Below are positions 35,393 to 43,728 of a DNA stretch of 64,000 bases, piece after piece. Position 1 is the first letter of the stretch; each line of letters starts with the position of its first letter. This stretch comes from Anaerolineae bacterium (GTDB lineage Bacteria; Chloroflexota; Anaerolineae; Aggregatilineales; Phototrophicaceae): positions 1-64,000 of the forward strand of contig JALHOR010000017.1 of NCBI GenBank assembly GCA_022842885.1, given 5' to 3'. Below the pieces are notes generated by a model, which worked only from the letters and a program-made list of their open reading frames with translations, did not search any database and had not been told where the DNA came from. A program made the position numbers and the translations under genes.

Positions 35393-35395
35393 GGG

Positions 35396-35821
35396 CTACT
35401 CCGTTGTACATGTCCCGGATTCTGTACGGATTAACTGCCAAGAGGTTTCGGCATTGTCGCGCTCATAACAATCGCAGTAAGTCGTTGCCGGGTCATCACG
35501 GTTGCGGTTTTCCCACAGCAAAAAATTAACATTGGTTTGCACGCATACCGCATTGTTTTTGTCGGCAAGGATGCTGCTGTTGGTGATGCTCAACCCGCGA
35601 TAATCGGCGGTCATCAGCAGCCCTAATTTGAACATGGGGTGTTCATGGGCATCCGGCACATTGGCATGAGGAATGATAAGCTCATTGCCAAAGCCAAACC
35701 AGAACAAAACGCACGGCGTCATCATCACCGTAAACCATAAGACTAATCCAAGCGCACAGCCAATTTTGCCGCGCGTGGTGGTTGGGGCAGGAATAATCGG
35801 TTGACGAGGTTGTGTTGACAT
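35396..35821 (-). CDS. Single-helix membrane-anchored protein, unknown
   Basis: The start is the ATG at 35821 with GAGAGG six bases upstream. The 141-residue product has a short Pro/Thr-rich cytoplasmic N-terminus, one helix at about residues 22-46 (IGCALGLVLWFTVMMTPCVLFWFGFG) and an ectodomain of about 95 residues with Cys in a CDCYERDN and TESGTCTTE setting that may form disulfides. Not recognised. It is in an operon with the small membrane protein after it. Confidence 0.65.
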   Translation of the reverse strand: MSTQPRQPIIPAPTTTRGKIGCALGLVLWFTVMMTPCVLFWFGFGNELIIPHANVPDAHEHPMFKLGLLMTADYRGLSITNSSILADKNNAVCVQTNVNFLLWENRNRDDPATTYCDCYERDNAETSWQLIRTESGTCTTE

Positions 35822-35859
35822 GACCATCCTCTCTTTGAAAATAGATGTGATTGGCGATG

Positions 35860-36390
35860 TTATCTCAGCACTTCGTCTGAAAAACGCATCACAATTTTAT
35901 CGTTATCATCATAACTGACATGCACAAATAAGGGTGGGGCAGTGTCCGGCATGTTCAAAATGCGTGGCAGAATCAAAGCTAAATCTTCGACCATATCTAG
36001 CGACTCTAATTCATGGATATTCACCCAATGGAGCGTACCTTCGCGTTCATCCGCAATGACAGCGCGTTTATCGCTAGAGGCAGTAAAAACAAACAGGGCA
36101 ATGCCAGTCTCTTCGCCAGCATCAATATTATAAATTGCCCGCAGACGCACATTCTGAACATCCAAGCCGCTTTCTTCCAGAATCTCGCGCTTGGCGCTCG
36201 TGTATGGGTCTTCATCGCGTTCAATGTGTCCACCCAATCCATTATATTGATTCGGAAAAACCCGTTTATGGGCGGCACGTTTCATGAGCAAAATATCATC
36301 GCCATTCAGCACAAAGGATAAGGTGCGTGGAATGACTAACCAGCGTCCGTGTGTTGCATTTGCCCCTTGTTGTGCTGCCCCCATCCTCAT
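35860..36390 (-). CDS. Nudix hydrolase
   Basis: The 176-residue protein carries a full Nudix box, GHIERDEDPYTSAKREILEE then SGL, which fits Gx5Ex7REUxEExGU, at about residues 54-76. The front part (RTLSFVLNGDDILLMKR) and the phrase NQYNGLGGHIE resemble the 8-oxo-dGTPase/MutT-like branch. It probably hydrolyses a nucleoside diphosphate-linked compound with magnesium. The exact substrate is open. It is followed on the same strand by the two small membrane proteins, 38 bases away. Confidence 0.9.
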   Translation of the reverse strand: MRMGAAQQGANATHGRWLVIPRTLSFVLNGDDILLMKRAAHKRVFPNQYNGLGGHIERDEDPYTSAKREILEESGLDVQNVRLRAIYNIDAGEETGIALFVFTASSDKRAVIADEREGTLHWVNIHELESLDMVEDLALILPRILNMPDTAPPLFVHVSYDDNDKIVMRFSDEVLR

Positions 36391-36525
36391 ATCCTTTCCA
36401 ACTTCAACCTATTAATTTGGTTACTTTAACTAAAAATTATCGTGTTTTTTGTGTTAATGTTGACAATGTGTGATACTCTTTTGAAAAATCATTCATCAAA
36501 ATTATTTGAAAGATTATGCAGCATT

Positions 36526-37344
36526 ATGAGCGAACATCGCACTGCACCTGTGCCAGATTTGCGAATTTTACCTATAGAAATTGTGCATCCTCACGAAGAA
36601 CACGATTCGCAGCGGGCAGCCCCTTTGTTAGAGCGCATACGCCACGCCCAATTATTCACCAATCCCCCGATAGTTGCACCGATGAATGACACCGATTTTG
36701 TGCTGCTAGATGGCGCGAATCGCTATCATGTGTTGGGTGAATTGGGGTATCAACATATTCTCGCACAGGTTGCCCCTTATGACAGTGGTTTTGTGGAATT
36801 AGGTGTCTGGCAGCATATTATCTCCGGTTGGGATACGGAATCTTTGTTAAAACATCTACATCAGTTACCCAATGTGAGCATTAAGCATGGCTGGGAAGAG
36901 ACCGCCATTGCCCAAATTTTGCTGCGTGAAGGTATGACGTTTTCTATAGATGTGCCTATTGCAAGCATTGAACAGCGAAACGCGGCTCTACGAAATGTCG
37001 TGGGTATTTATCAACAACGTGCCACTTTACATCGGACGGCGCTCACAGACCCTATGCGAATCTGGCATTTGTATCCTGATGCGATTGCACTGATTTTATT
37101 TCCTCAATATCAACCCGACGATATTATGCAAGCTGCTCGTTATCGCGCTTTCTTGCCACCCGGTATCAGCCGCCACATGATTCATGGGCGGGCATTGCGC
37201 CTGAATTATCCTCTGAAAACATTGTATGATATAACGATTAGTTTAGAAGATAAAAATGCCGATTTACAAAATTGGCTGCGAGAAAGACTGGCAAATCGCA
37301 GTGTCCGCTATTATGCTGAAAGCACCTATCAATTTGATGAATAA
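36526..37344 (+). CDS. ParB/SerK-like domain protein
   Basis: The 272-residue protein starts at the ATG at 36526; a frame to 36442 would add a hydrophobic, A+T-rich lead that looks like promoter DNA. The N-terminal 110 residues are ParB-like (LRILPIEIVHPHEEHDSQRA, TNPPIVAPMNDTDFVLLDGANRYHVLGEL). The DGANR motif resembles DGxHR in ParB-type nucleotide-binding domains, including free serine kinases of the SbnI/SerK kind. No DNA-binding helix-turn-helix is visible after it, so chromosome partitioning is unlikely. The substrate may be a small molecule. Its stop overlaps the next start (TAATG). Confidence 0.75.
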   Translation: MSEHRTAPVPDLRILPIEIVHPHEEHDSQRAAPLLERIRHAQLFTNPPIVAPMNDTDFVLLDGANRYHVLGELGYQHILAQVAPYDSGFVELGVWQHIISGWDTESLLKHLHQLPNVSIKHGWEETAIAQILLREGMTFSIDVPIASIEQRNAALRNVVGIYQQRATLHRTALTDPMRIWHLYPDAIALILFPQYQPDDIMQAARYRAFLPPGISRHMIHGRALRLNYPLKTLYDITISLEDKNADLQNWLRERLANRSVRYYAESTYQFDE

Positions 37345-37811
37345 TGGCGTTCATTTATCCACAAGGTCATCAGAAAATAATGCCGCAAACACTTCAGGAT
37401 GTGCTGCAAAAAGCCGTTTTTTATAGCGACCAGCGCGATTATCGGTTGGTACATCTGCCGCCGAATGCTATCACTGTGACGGCGGGCGTTGTCGCCGAAG
37501 TAGGGGAAGCATTTGTGGCGCTCATCGTGGATAAAGATGAGGTTACATTGGTGCTGGATAATGAGTCCCTGGCAGCATTTGGTAAGCGCCTCCGTGACCA
37601 TCGCGTCGTTGAAACGGCTTATCGGCTTATTACACTCGATGTAGAATTAGAACCGACATTGACTGGTTTGATGGCACATCTTAGTACCGCCTTAGCACAA
37701 GCCGGTATTTCGATTTTGCCTTATGCCGCTTTTGCGCGTGATCATATCCTTGTCCCAGCGGCACAATTTGATTTGGCAATGACAACACTCCAACAACTCA
37801 AGTCTGGTTGA
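37344..37811 (+). CDS. ACT-domain regulatory protein
   Basis: The 155-residue protein resembles the small ACT-domain proteins of the CASTOR/ACT_7 type: YSDQRDYRLVHLPPNA, VVAEVGEAFVALIVDKDEVTLVLD, YRLITLDVELEPTLTGLMAHL and LAQAGISILPYAAFARDHILV. ACT domains bind amino acids and control enzymes. The start overlaps the ParB-like stop; an internal ATG at 37380 is possible. If the ParB-like neighbour is a serine kinase, an amino acid sensor next to it would make sense, but this is inference. Confidence 0.8.
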   Translation: MAFIYPQGHQKIMPQTLQDVLQKAVFYSDQRDYRLVHLPPNAITVTAGVVAEVGEAFVALIVDKDEVTLVLDNESLAAFGKRLRDHRVVETAYRLITLDVELEPTLTGLMAHLSTALAQAGISILPYAAFARDHILVPAAQFDLAMTTLQQLKSG

Positions 37812-37840
37812 TATTCAGGCTCTTTTTTATAATCACGCTT

Positions 37841-38200
37841 ATGGAAATTCATCTCTTCAACGACCCAAACCAGATTCCGCAACCGAAGGATAAGATTCGC
37901 ATCGAGAGTCTTGTCGCTACCCCTTATCCTGACCGTTTTCGCGTTCATGTGGATGTGAAAGTGACGATGTTTCAGGAACGTCCGAATTTATTGCTGGTTG
38001 CTCGCTACGATAGCGGCAAAATTGTGGCAGAGTTAGATATTATTGCCACGATGCACGCCCACATGGAATTTACACTGCATATCCGGGGTTTGAGCGACCC
38101 GACAGGCACTTATACATTGGACGCTGAATTGTTTTATGAGACGCGCCAACCCCCGCAAGATAGACATTCGGTTACATTTACTGTTCCTCCGGCGGAATAA
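37841..38200 (+). CDS. Small beta-rich protein, unknown
   Basis: I do not recognise this protein. The 119-residue product from the ATG at 37841 is mostly beta strands (RVHVDVKVTMFQERPNLLL, AELDIIATMHAHMEFTLHI, GTYTLDAELFYET), like an Ig-type or C2-like fold. It has no signal peptide and no C-terminal Gly-Gly. A TTG at 37808 would add an 11-residue hydrophobic lead. It ends three bases before the JAMM peptidase, so the two are probably co-translated, and it may be a partner or substrate of it. Confidence 0.65.
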   Translation: MEIHLFNDPNQIPQPKDKIRIESLVATPYPDRFRVHVDVKVTMFQERPNLLLVARYDSGKIVAELDIIATMHAHMEFTLHIRGLSDPTGTYTLDAELFYETRQPPQDRHSVTFTVPPAE

Positions 38201-38203
38201 TCT

Positions 38204-38761
38204 ATGGAGTATTTGCGGCTGTCGCATGAACAAGCCCGTGCTATGATTCACCATGCTCAAGCGAGTTATCCTGCCGAAGCCTGCGGCTTAATCGGTGGAC
38301 AAGCCAATACAGCCCACTTGCTGATTCCAGTAACCAATGTTGCTGCTAATCCGAACTCACAGTTTCAAATGGCGGCACATGAGTTGTTACAAGGACTTAA
38401 AACGATTGAAGTTGCTGGATTCGACCTGATTGGAATTTATCATTCTCATCCCAAAAGTGATCCGATTCCTTCCTCGACAGATATTCAAATGGCGGAAAAA
38501 CATTACCCCCAAGTGGCGCAGGTGATTATTAGTTTAAAGTATCAGCGCCCACGCCTCAAAGCCTGGCACATTCAACCCGGACGAGTAGATGCCTTAGACT
38601 TGATAGTGGGCAAATCTGTGGCAGAAACGCCATCTTATCGTTTATCCCGCGCTCAACAAATGGCAATTGTATTAGCCGCCTGTTTATCGCTGATAATCAT
38701 GTTAAGCATCTCATTGACTTTGTTACCACCCGCACCCCTATTAACCCCTGCCCCGCGCTAA
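38204..38761 (+). CDS. Membrane-anchored JAMM-type metallopeptidase
   Basis: The 185-residue protein has the JAB1/MPN metal site: Glu in SYPAEACGLIGG and the HxHPx6SxxD motif HSHPKSDPIPSSTD, so it should bind zinc. The N-terminal 130 residues resemble the Mec+/Rri1-like bacterial JAMM proteins linked with sulfur carriers and cysteine synthesis. Unlike those, it ends with one membrane helix (about 150-173) and a short Pro-rich tail, so the peptidase domain is held on the cytoplasmic face. No ubiquitin-like or ThiS-like gene is next to it. Confidence 0.9.
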   Translation: MEYLRLSHEQARAMIHHAQASYPAEACGLIGGQANTAHLLIPVTNVAANPNSQFQMAAHELLQGLKTIEVAGFDLIGIYHSHPKSDPIPSSTDIQMAEKHYPQVAQVIISLKYQRPRLKAWHIQPGRVDALDLIVGKSVAETPSYRLSRAQQMAIVLAACLSLIIMLSISLTLLPPAPLLTPAPR

Positions 38762-38777
38762 TAATGGAGTTTTTTGT

Positions 38778-39722
38778 ATGATTGGATTATTAATTAGCGG
38801 AATTTTGGGGTTTTTTGCTGGTATTCTCGTGAATGCGCTCGCCGATGACTTGCCTTATCGGCGTAATCCGGGCTTGCCTGTTTATCCAGATGGCACTTCC
38901 CGTCCGTTGCTTGCTTGGTCAGGAATTTTGGCATTCGTGTTGAATTTACGCGCTCCTGTGAACAAACAACCGAATCAGGCACGCAGTCGTTATCCTTGGT
39001 ATATCCCGCCGTCTGAACCGGAAGACACCCACACTACCGCGAATACAGATGATGATGATGTGACGGAACCAATTGAAGCGATCCCTCTGCCGGAAAAACC
39101 TTTGCTCACTTGGCGTTATCCCCTCACAGAACTTTTGACGGTGGGGTTGTTTATCTTGGCTGCGAGTGCAGCGCAAGAACAAAATCTTGGTTTGGTGCAG
39201 GTGGCATTCTGGTTGGCGTATATGGCGATTTATGCGCTCATCACCGTGATTGATATTGAACATAAGTTAATTTTGTTTATCGTTGTTATTCCGTCGGCAG
39301 TATTGGCGTTGATTAATGCGCTATTTTTTCCTGAAGTGGTGAATACGCCGCAAAATGCATTTTTGGGGGCGGTTGCCGGATTTGTGCCATTCTTTATTTT
39401 GTATCAGGGCGGGTTTATTTTTACTTATATTTTGGGACAGGCACGCGGTGAGAAAATAGATACGGTGGCGTTTGGCTATGGCGATGTCATGCTGATGACG
39501 CTGAGTGGATTGATATTAGGCTTGGATAGGACGCTTATTGCGTTGTTTATCACGGTCTTTTTGGGCGCGTTGGGAGCGATTGGTTATATGCTGCTGCGGT
39601 CAATTTTGGGCAAACGTTATAGTTTGTTCACCGCCATTCCCTACGGTCCCTATATCGTCATCGCATTTGTCATTATGTTGCTGTATGGCGATGCAGTACG
39701 TAAATCTATCCTTGGTTATTAA
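38778..39722 (+). CDS. A24-type prepilin peptidase-like membrane protein
   Basis: The 314-residue membrane protein has an N-terminal GFFAGILVNALADDLPYRR like the start of prepilin peptidases, a long acidic cytoplasmic insert (about 70-105), then about seven helices with the two aspartates of aspartic A24 peptidases: TVIDIEHKL and FGYGDVML (usual form GxGDxKL). The zinc-binding Cys pairs of the methyltransferase domain are missing, so it probably cleaves but does not N-methylate. No pilin gene is next to it. RBS TGGAG lies ten bases before the start. Confidence 0.85.
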   Translation: MIGLLISGILGFFAGILVNALADDLPYRRNPGLPVYPDGTSRPLLAWSGILAFVLNLRAPVNKQPNQARSRYPWYIPPSEPEDTHTTANTDDDDVTEPIEAIPLPEKPLLTWRYPLTELLTVGLFILAASAAQEQNLGLVQVAFWLAYMAIYALITVIDIEHKLILFIVVIPSAVLALINALFFPEVVNTPQNAFLGAVAGFVPFFILYQGGFIFTYILGQARGEKIDTVAFGYGDVMLMTLSGLILGLDRTLIALFITVFLGALGAIGYMLLRSILGKRYSLFTAIPYGPYIVIAFVIMLLYGDAVRKSILGY

Positions 39723-39729
39723 CTGAGTT

Positions 39730-42219
39730 ATGGTTGCCAATAATCAATTTTCCCACAGATCGCATCTGTTTTTTTTGCTGTGCATGGTGGCTATACTATT
39801 CGTGGCTTTCTGGTTGCGAACTGCCGATTTAGACCGTTTCCCCCCCGGCGTGAGCAATGATGAAGGCGTGAATGTCATTGATATTTTGCATATTTCGCGC
39901 CATTGGAATTTTCCCCTCTACGAAGATTTAGGACGCCCAGAACCGTTATATCGCATTTTGAATACGGCAATCACTCAATTTTTTGGCGTTAGTGTGTGGT
40001 CAACGCGCTATACGACGGCATTATTTGGTCTGATAACGATTGCTGCTGCTTATTGGGCAACCGCGCAAACCTTGCGTGATATTCCCCCTGTGCCACGCCG
40101 CATTGCTGCTCTCTTTGCCGCTGTCGCCCTGACTATCGCTGTCGGACATATGACTCTCAGCCGAGCGTTATATCGTGCTATTTTGCAACCATTGTTTATG
40201 CTGCTTGCTGCTGGTTTTGTGCTGCGGGGCTTGCATTTATATCGTTGGCGTGATTTTGCATGGGGCGGCGTTTTTACGGCGTTGGCAATTTATAGCTATA
40301 CCGCTGCTTATTTTGTGCCATTCGCCTTTTTGCCGATGGTGTTGGTTTTGGCATTGTTTCAACGCCGAAAATGGCGTTTATGGCTGCCACGTTTGCTCTT
40401 GACAGCCATTATCATTGGACTATTGCTTTTGCCTGTGATGCTGCGTTTTTTGCAATCCCGCGAAGCGATTATTGGACGTGCCGCTGATGTGTCCGGTGTA
40501 CCATTTGCCATCGAAAATACCCCTGCTGTCATCATCAGTCTTTTTTTTGGCGAAGGCGACCAGAATCCCCAATATAATGCAGACCGCGCCCCACTTATCC
40601 CAGAAATTTTGATGCCTGTTTTTTCGTTTGGTGTGCTGGCATTAGTGCTTCGCCTCCGGCAGCCAGCATCTTATTATTGGTTATCGTTGCTGCTGCTGTG
40701 TACGATTCCGGTGCTGCTCACCCAAGAAATTCCGCATGGGTTACGCATCATGGGCGAGTTTGCGGTTTTTCCAGTGGTGATTGGCGCTGGCGTGGCAGTT
40801 TTTCTGGTATTTTGCCAGCGACTTTTTTCAGAAAAATTGATTTTGGCAGCAGGCATTGTTATTGCCTTTAGTGTCTTGGTGATTGGTGCTAGCCGTGCGT
40901 GGCAGCGATACCTATTTTTCTGGGAGAATGCTGCTGATTATCGCCAGTGGACGATGTTCGACCGAGAATTGACACATAACGAATGGTTTTTTCGCACAGA
41001 TAGACGCGCCTTTGCCGATTGGATAAGTCAGCAAAATGACCCGTTGCTGCTGCCGCTGGAAGAAATCAGCTTGATTACGACTCGCGCTTGGCTGGCAGAT
41101 GATTTTCCGGTGGTTACAACAGCCAATGATAATTTTGTGCTGCCACCGAACGCGCAGATTGTGATACCTTGGTCGCTGGAAACTGGCGATATTTTGCGTG
41201 AGTCACGCCAATTTGTGCTGCTTGCTGATGGCAAGATAACGCTATTGCCGCCTGTTTCAGCGGAAACCCATGTGGAAATCATAGCGAATATTGAAAATGG
41301 CACAGCAATCTATGGTGATGGGGCATTGGACATTCTCGGTTATGCCAAACCATTACCTGAAAATATCGAATGGCACTTCGCTGAACAACACAACAAGCAG
41401 GAATCAATCGCTGTTTTGGGCGATGATGTTCAGCTTGAAGGTTGGGTTGGCAACGATACCTTAACCCACAATGCTCAGTCCGTGAGTTATACGCTGATGT
41501 GGTCGCCATTGCGCCGAATCGGGCATGATTATTTTGGTTATGTGCAGCTTTTGACGCAGGATTATCAGCGGATTGCGGGCAGTTCCGATACTCAACTTTT
41601 GCGCTGGATTTACCCGACAACGCTTTGGCAAATGGGGGATGTTGTTCCTGTCGCTTATCATTTGGATGTGCCTGACCTTGCACCGGGAGCGTACCAATTG
41701 GTAACGGGGATGTACCCGATTTTTGGTGACAATGTGCGGGTGCGCCAATCCGAATCAGCTTCTAATGCCAATACAGCCCGCATCAGTTGGGTAAAAGTGC
41801 CGCAGCAACCCATTTCACTTGCGGCAGATACTACGCCAATCAATACTACCTTTGCTGATACTTTCACATTATTAGCATCAGAAGCGCAACCACTTGATGA
41901 TGGCACAACACAAATCACGCTCTATTGGCAATCCGAAATCCAGCGTCCTACTTTAGATGCGACAATTTTTGTGCATGTGTATGACGATACTGGCACGATT
42001 ATTGCCCAAGATGATAGCCGCCCGATGCAAGGGCAATATCCCACCTTCATTTGGGATGAAAGCGAACTTGTCAAAACGGAACATCGTTTTGCGGTGGAGA
42101 ATGTGGATAATCTTAGTGTGCGTGTGGGGATGTATATATTTCCGGGTCCACAAAATTTGCTGACGGAAGATAATCAACCATTTGTGGAATTGGGTAATAT
42201 CGCGTCAATCATCCGATAA
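39730..42219 (+). CDS. GT39/ArnT-like glycosyltransferase membrane protein with large C-terminal domain
   Basis: The 829-residue protein starts eight bases after the prepilin peptidase. The first 400 residues carry about ten helices and the acidic loop signature of GT-C enzymes (RTADLDRFPPGVSNDEGVN), which place it with the PMT/ArnT glycosyltransferases that use lipid-linked sugars. The last 430 residues are an extracellular beta-rich part with two similar domains (LEGWVGNDTL..., LLASEAQPLDDGTTQITLYW). It probably moves a sugar to a surface protein or glycan. It overlaps the RHH gene by 15 bp at the end. Confidence 0.85.
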   Translation: MVANNQFSHRSHLFFLLCMVAILFVAFWLRTADLDRFPPGVSNDEGVNVIDILHISRHWNFPLYEDLGRPEPLYRILNTAITQFFGVSVWSTRYTTALFGLITIAAAYWATAQTLRDIPPVPRRIAALFAAVALTIAVGHMTLSRALYRAILQPLFMLLAAGFVLRGLHLYRWRDFAWGGVFTALAIYSYTAAYFVPFAFLPMVLVLALFQRRKWRLWLPRLLLTAIIIGLLLLPVMLRFLQSREAIIGRAADVSGVPFAIENTPAVIISLFFGEGDQNPQYNADRAPLIPEILMPVFSFGVLALVLRLRQPASYYWLSLLLLCTIPVLLTQEIPHGLRIMGEFAVFPVVIGAGVAVFLVFCQRLFSEKLILAAGIVIAFSVLVIGASRAWQRYLFFWENAADYRQWTMFDRELTHNEWFFRTDRRAFADWISQQNDPLLLPLEEISLITTRAWLADDFPVVTTANDNFVLPPNAQIVIPWSLETGDILRESRQFVLLADGKITLLPPVSAETHVEIIANIENGTAIYGDGALDILGYAKPLPENIEWHFAEQHNKQESIAVLGDDVQLEGWVGNDTLTHNAQSVSYTLMWSPLRRIGHDYFGYVQLLTQDYQRIAGSSDTQLLRWIYPTTLWQMGDVVPVAYHLDVPDLAPGAYQLVTGMYPIFGDNVRVRQSESASNANTARISWVKVPQQPISLAADTTPINTTFADTFTLLASEAQPLDDGTTQITLYWQSEIQRPTLDATIFVHVYDDTGTIIAQDDSRPMQGQYPTFIWDESELVKTEHRFAVENVDNLSVRVGMYIFPGPQNLLTEDNQPFVELGNIASIIR

Positions 42220-42636
42220 TTGTGGAGTTTGTTTCTGCCAAGCATGAATACTATAGCCACGATTTTTAAGGAGCAATAAAGCCTGTGACCGAAGCAGCAT
42301 GTAGAGATCGGCACGACGTACCAGTTTATCTAATTCTTCCTCTTCAGATATTGTTAATAAATCTTCTTTTTGCTGTTCTGCCAACTCTTGATAGCGTGCC
42401 AATTGTCGCGGAGGAAAGTTGCGAAACATGACTGCCCACAGTTGAGCATCTGAAAATTTAGAGAGCGCGGTTTGCTCTTGTTGAAGTGTCTCATCATTCA
42501 ACGAAAATAATGGGTCAATGAGGACACTAATTGCTTCTAGGACTATCTCATCGAAAGATTTTTGCGATTTTGCGGATATATCCTCAAGAATGCCATACAA
42601 TTCATCCGGCAAATCCAATGTAATGGTTTTGCTCAT
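42205..42636 (-). CDS. Ribbon-helix-helix (CopG-like) protein
   Basis: The 143-residue protein opens with MSKTITLDLPDELYGILEDI, a beta strand then helix as in MetJ/Arc/CopG-type DNA-binding proteins and antitoxins. The remaining 95 residues are helical and charged, without a recognisable toxin. It is translated after mnmA with a 4-bp ATGA overlap. It may be a solitary antitoxin or a local regulator. No PIN or RelE partner is next to it. Confidence 0.65.
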   Translation of the reverse strand: MSKTITLDLPDELYGILEDISAKSQKSFDEIVLEAISVLIDPLFSLNDETLQQEQTALSKFSDAQLWAVMFRNFPPRQLARYQELAEQQKEDLLTISEEEELDKLVRRADLYMLLRSQALLLLKNRGYSIHAWQKQTPQLSDD

Positions 42637-43727
42637 GGAGTTGCTCCTCGTTCTATGATGCCGCCACCTAACACCATATCGCCAGCATAAACCACTGCAC
42701 CCTGACCGGGGGTAATATCGCGTAACGGCTCATCAAATGTGACGTGCATTCGGTCAGTGCCAATCGGTTCGACTAATGCCGGATAAGCAGCGGACTTATA
42801 ACGAATTTTGACCTCAGCACGAAATGGCTCATGCGGGGCTGTACCACTCACCCAATTGATACGATGCGCGGTAAGTGTGTCACGTCCCAAATCCATTTTT
42901 GTGCCGACTACCAGTGCGTTGCGGTACGGATTCATGGCAATCACATATAAAGGCTCAGGATGGGTAATGCCTAACCCTTTGCGCTGCCCAATCGTGTAAT
43001 TGGCGAGTCCAGTATGCTCGCCCACAATTTCGCCTGTTTTGAAAACGATGGGTCCCGGATGCATGATTTCAGGGGCGTGCAGTTGCAAAAAATCACGGTA
43101 ATCGTTTTTCCCCAGAAAACACAAATCTTGACTATCTTTTTTGCTCTCGACACTCAACCCAAATTTTGCTGCCAATGCCCGCACTTCTGGCTTGGGAAAT
43201 TCGCCAATAGGGAATAGGGTATGGGATAACTGTTCTTGCCCCATGACGCTCAAGACATAACTCTGGTCTTTGGCATCATCCAGTCCCTTACGCAGCCGGA
43301 ACAACCCGGCATTATCGCGGTCAATGCGGGCATAATGTCCGGTTGCCAAATAATCGGCATCCAGTGAGAGAGCCGTATTGAGCAAATACTCAAAGCGAAT
43401 ATGCCGATTGCATTCCATACACGGATTCGGCGTGAAACCTTGCCGATGCCCTTCAATAAAATATTCGACAATCGTATTGCGGAATACCTCTTTGGTATCC
43501 AACACATAAAAAGGAATCCCCAAATGGTCAGCAATACGGCGGGCATCTGCCATTTGTTCGGGCGTGCAACAGCGGTTATGTTCTGCGCCGCCCATCGCCT
43601 CATCTGACCACAGGCGCATCATCATGCCAACGACATCATAGCCTTGTTCTGCCAACAATGCCGCCGCGACGGAGCTATCCACGCCGCCACTCATTGCCAC
43701 AACCACTCGTGTATCTGCGTTTGTCAT
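42633..43727 (-). CDS. mnmA: tRNA-specific 2-thiouridylase MnmA
   Basis: The 364-residue protein begins MTNADTRVVVAMSGGVDSSV from the ATG at 43727, just after the desulfurase stop; the upstream TTG frame is inside that gene. The PP-loop SGGVDSS binds ATP; the two catalytic Cys are in PCMECNRH and DLCFLGK. It makes 2-thiouridine at the wobble base of tRNA for Lys, Glu and Gln. The adjacent cysteine desulfurase is the natural sulfur donor. It is followed by the RHH gene. Confidence 0.96.
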   Translation of the reverse strand: MTNADTRVVVAMSGGVDSSVAAALLAEQGYDVVGMMMRLWSDEAMGGAEHNRCCTPEQMADARRIADHLGIPFYVLDTKEVFRNTIVEYFIEGHRQGFTPNPCMECNRHIRFEYLLNTALSLDADYLATGHYARIDRDNAGLFRLRKGLDDAKDQSYVLSVMGQEQLSHTLFPIGEFPKPEVRALAAKFGLSVESKKDSQDLCFLGKNDYRDFLQLHAPEIMHPGPIVFKTGEIVGEHTGLANYTIGQRKGLGITHPEPLYVIAMNPYRNALVVGTKMDLGRDTLTAHRINWVSGTAPHEPFRAEVKIRYKSAAYPALVEPIGTDRMHVTFDEPLRDITPGQGAVVYAGDMVLGGGIIERGATP

Positions 43728-43728
43728 C

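Noticed and set aside
36442-36525. An N-terminal extension of the ParB-like protein
   Set aside because: The extra residues are hydrophobic and A+T-rich, with promoter-like TTGACA inside, and are better read as upstream DNA.
36526-37344. ParB chromosome-partitioning protein and hence a nearby replication origin
   Set aside because: No helix-turn-helix, no parA, no parS-like sites, and no dnaA or dnaN genes are in the window.
37841-38761. A ubiquitin-like or sulfur-carrier system formed by the small beta protein and the JAMM peptidase
   Set aside because: The small protein has no C-terminal Gly-Gly and no ThiS-like pattern, and no E1-like gene is adjacent.
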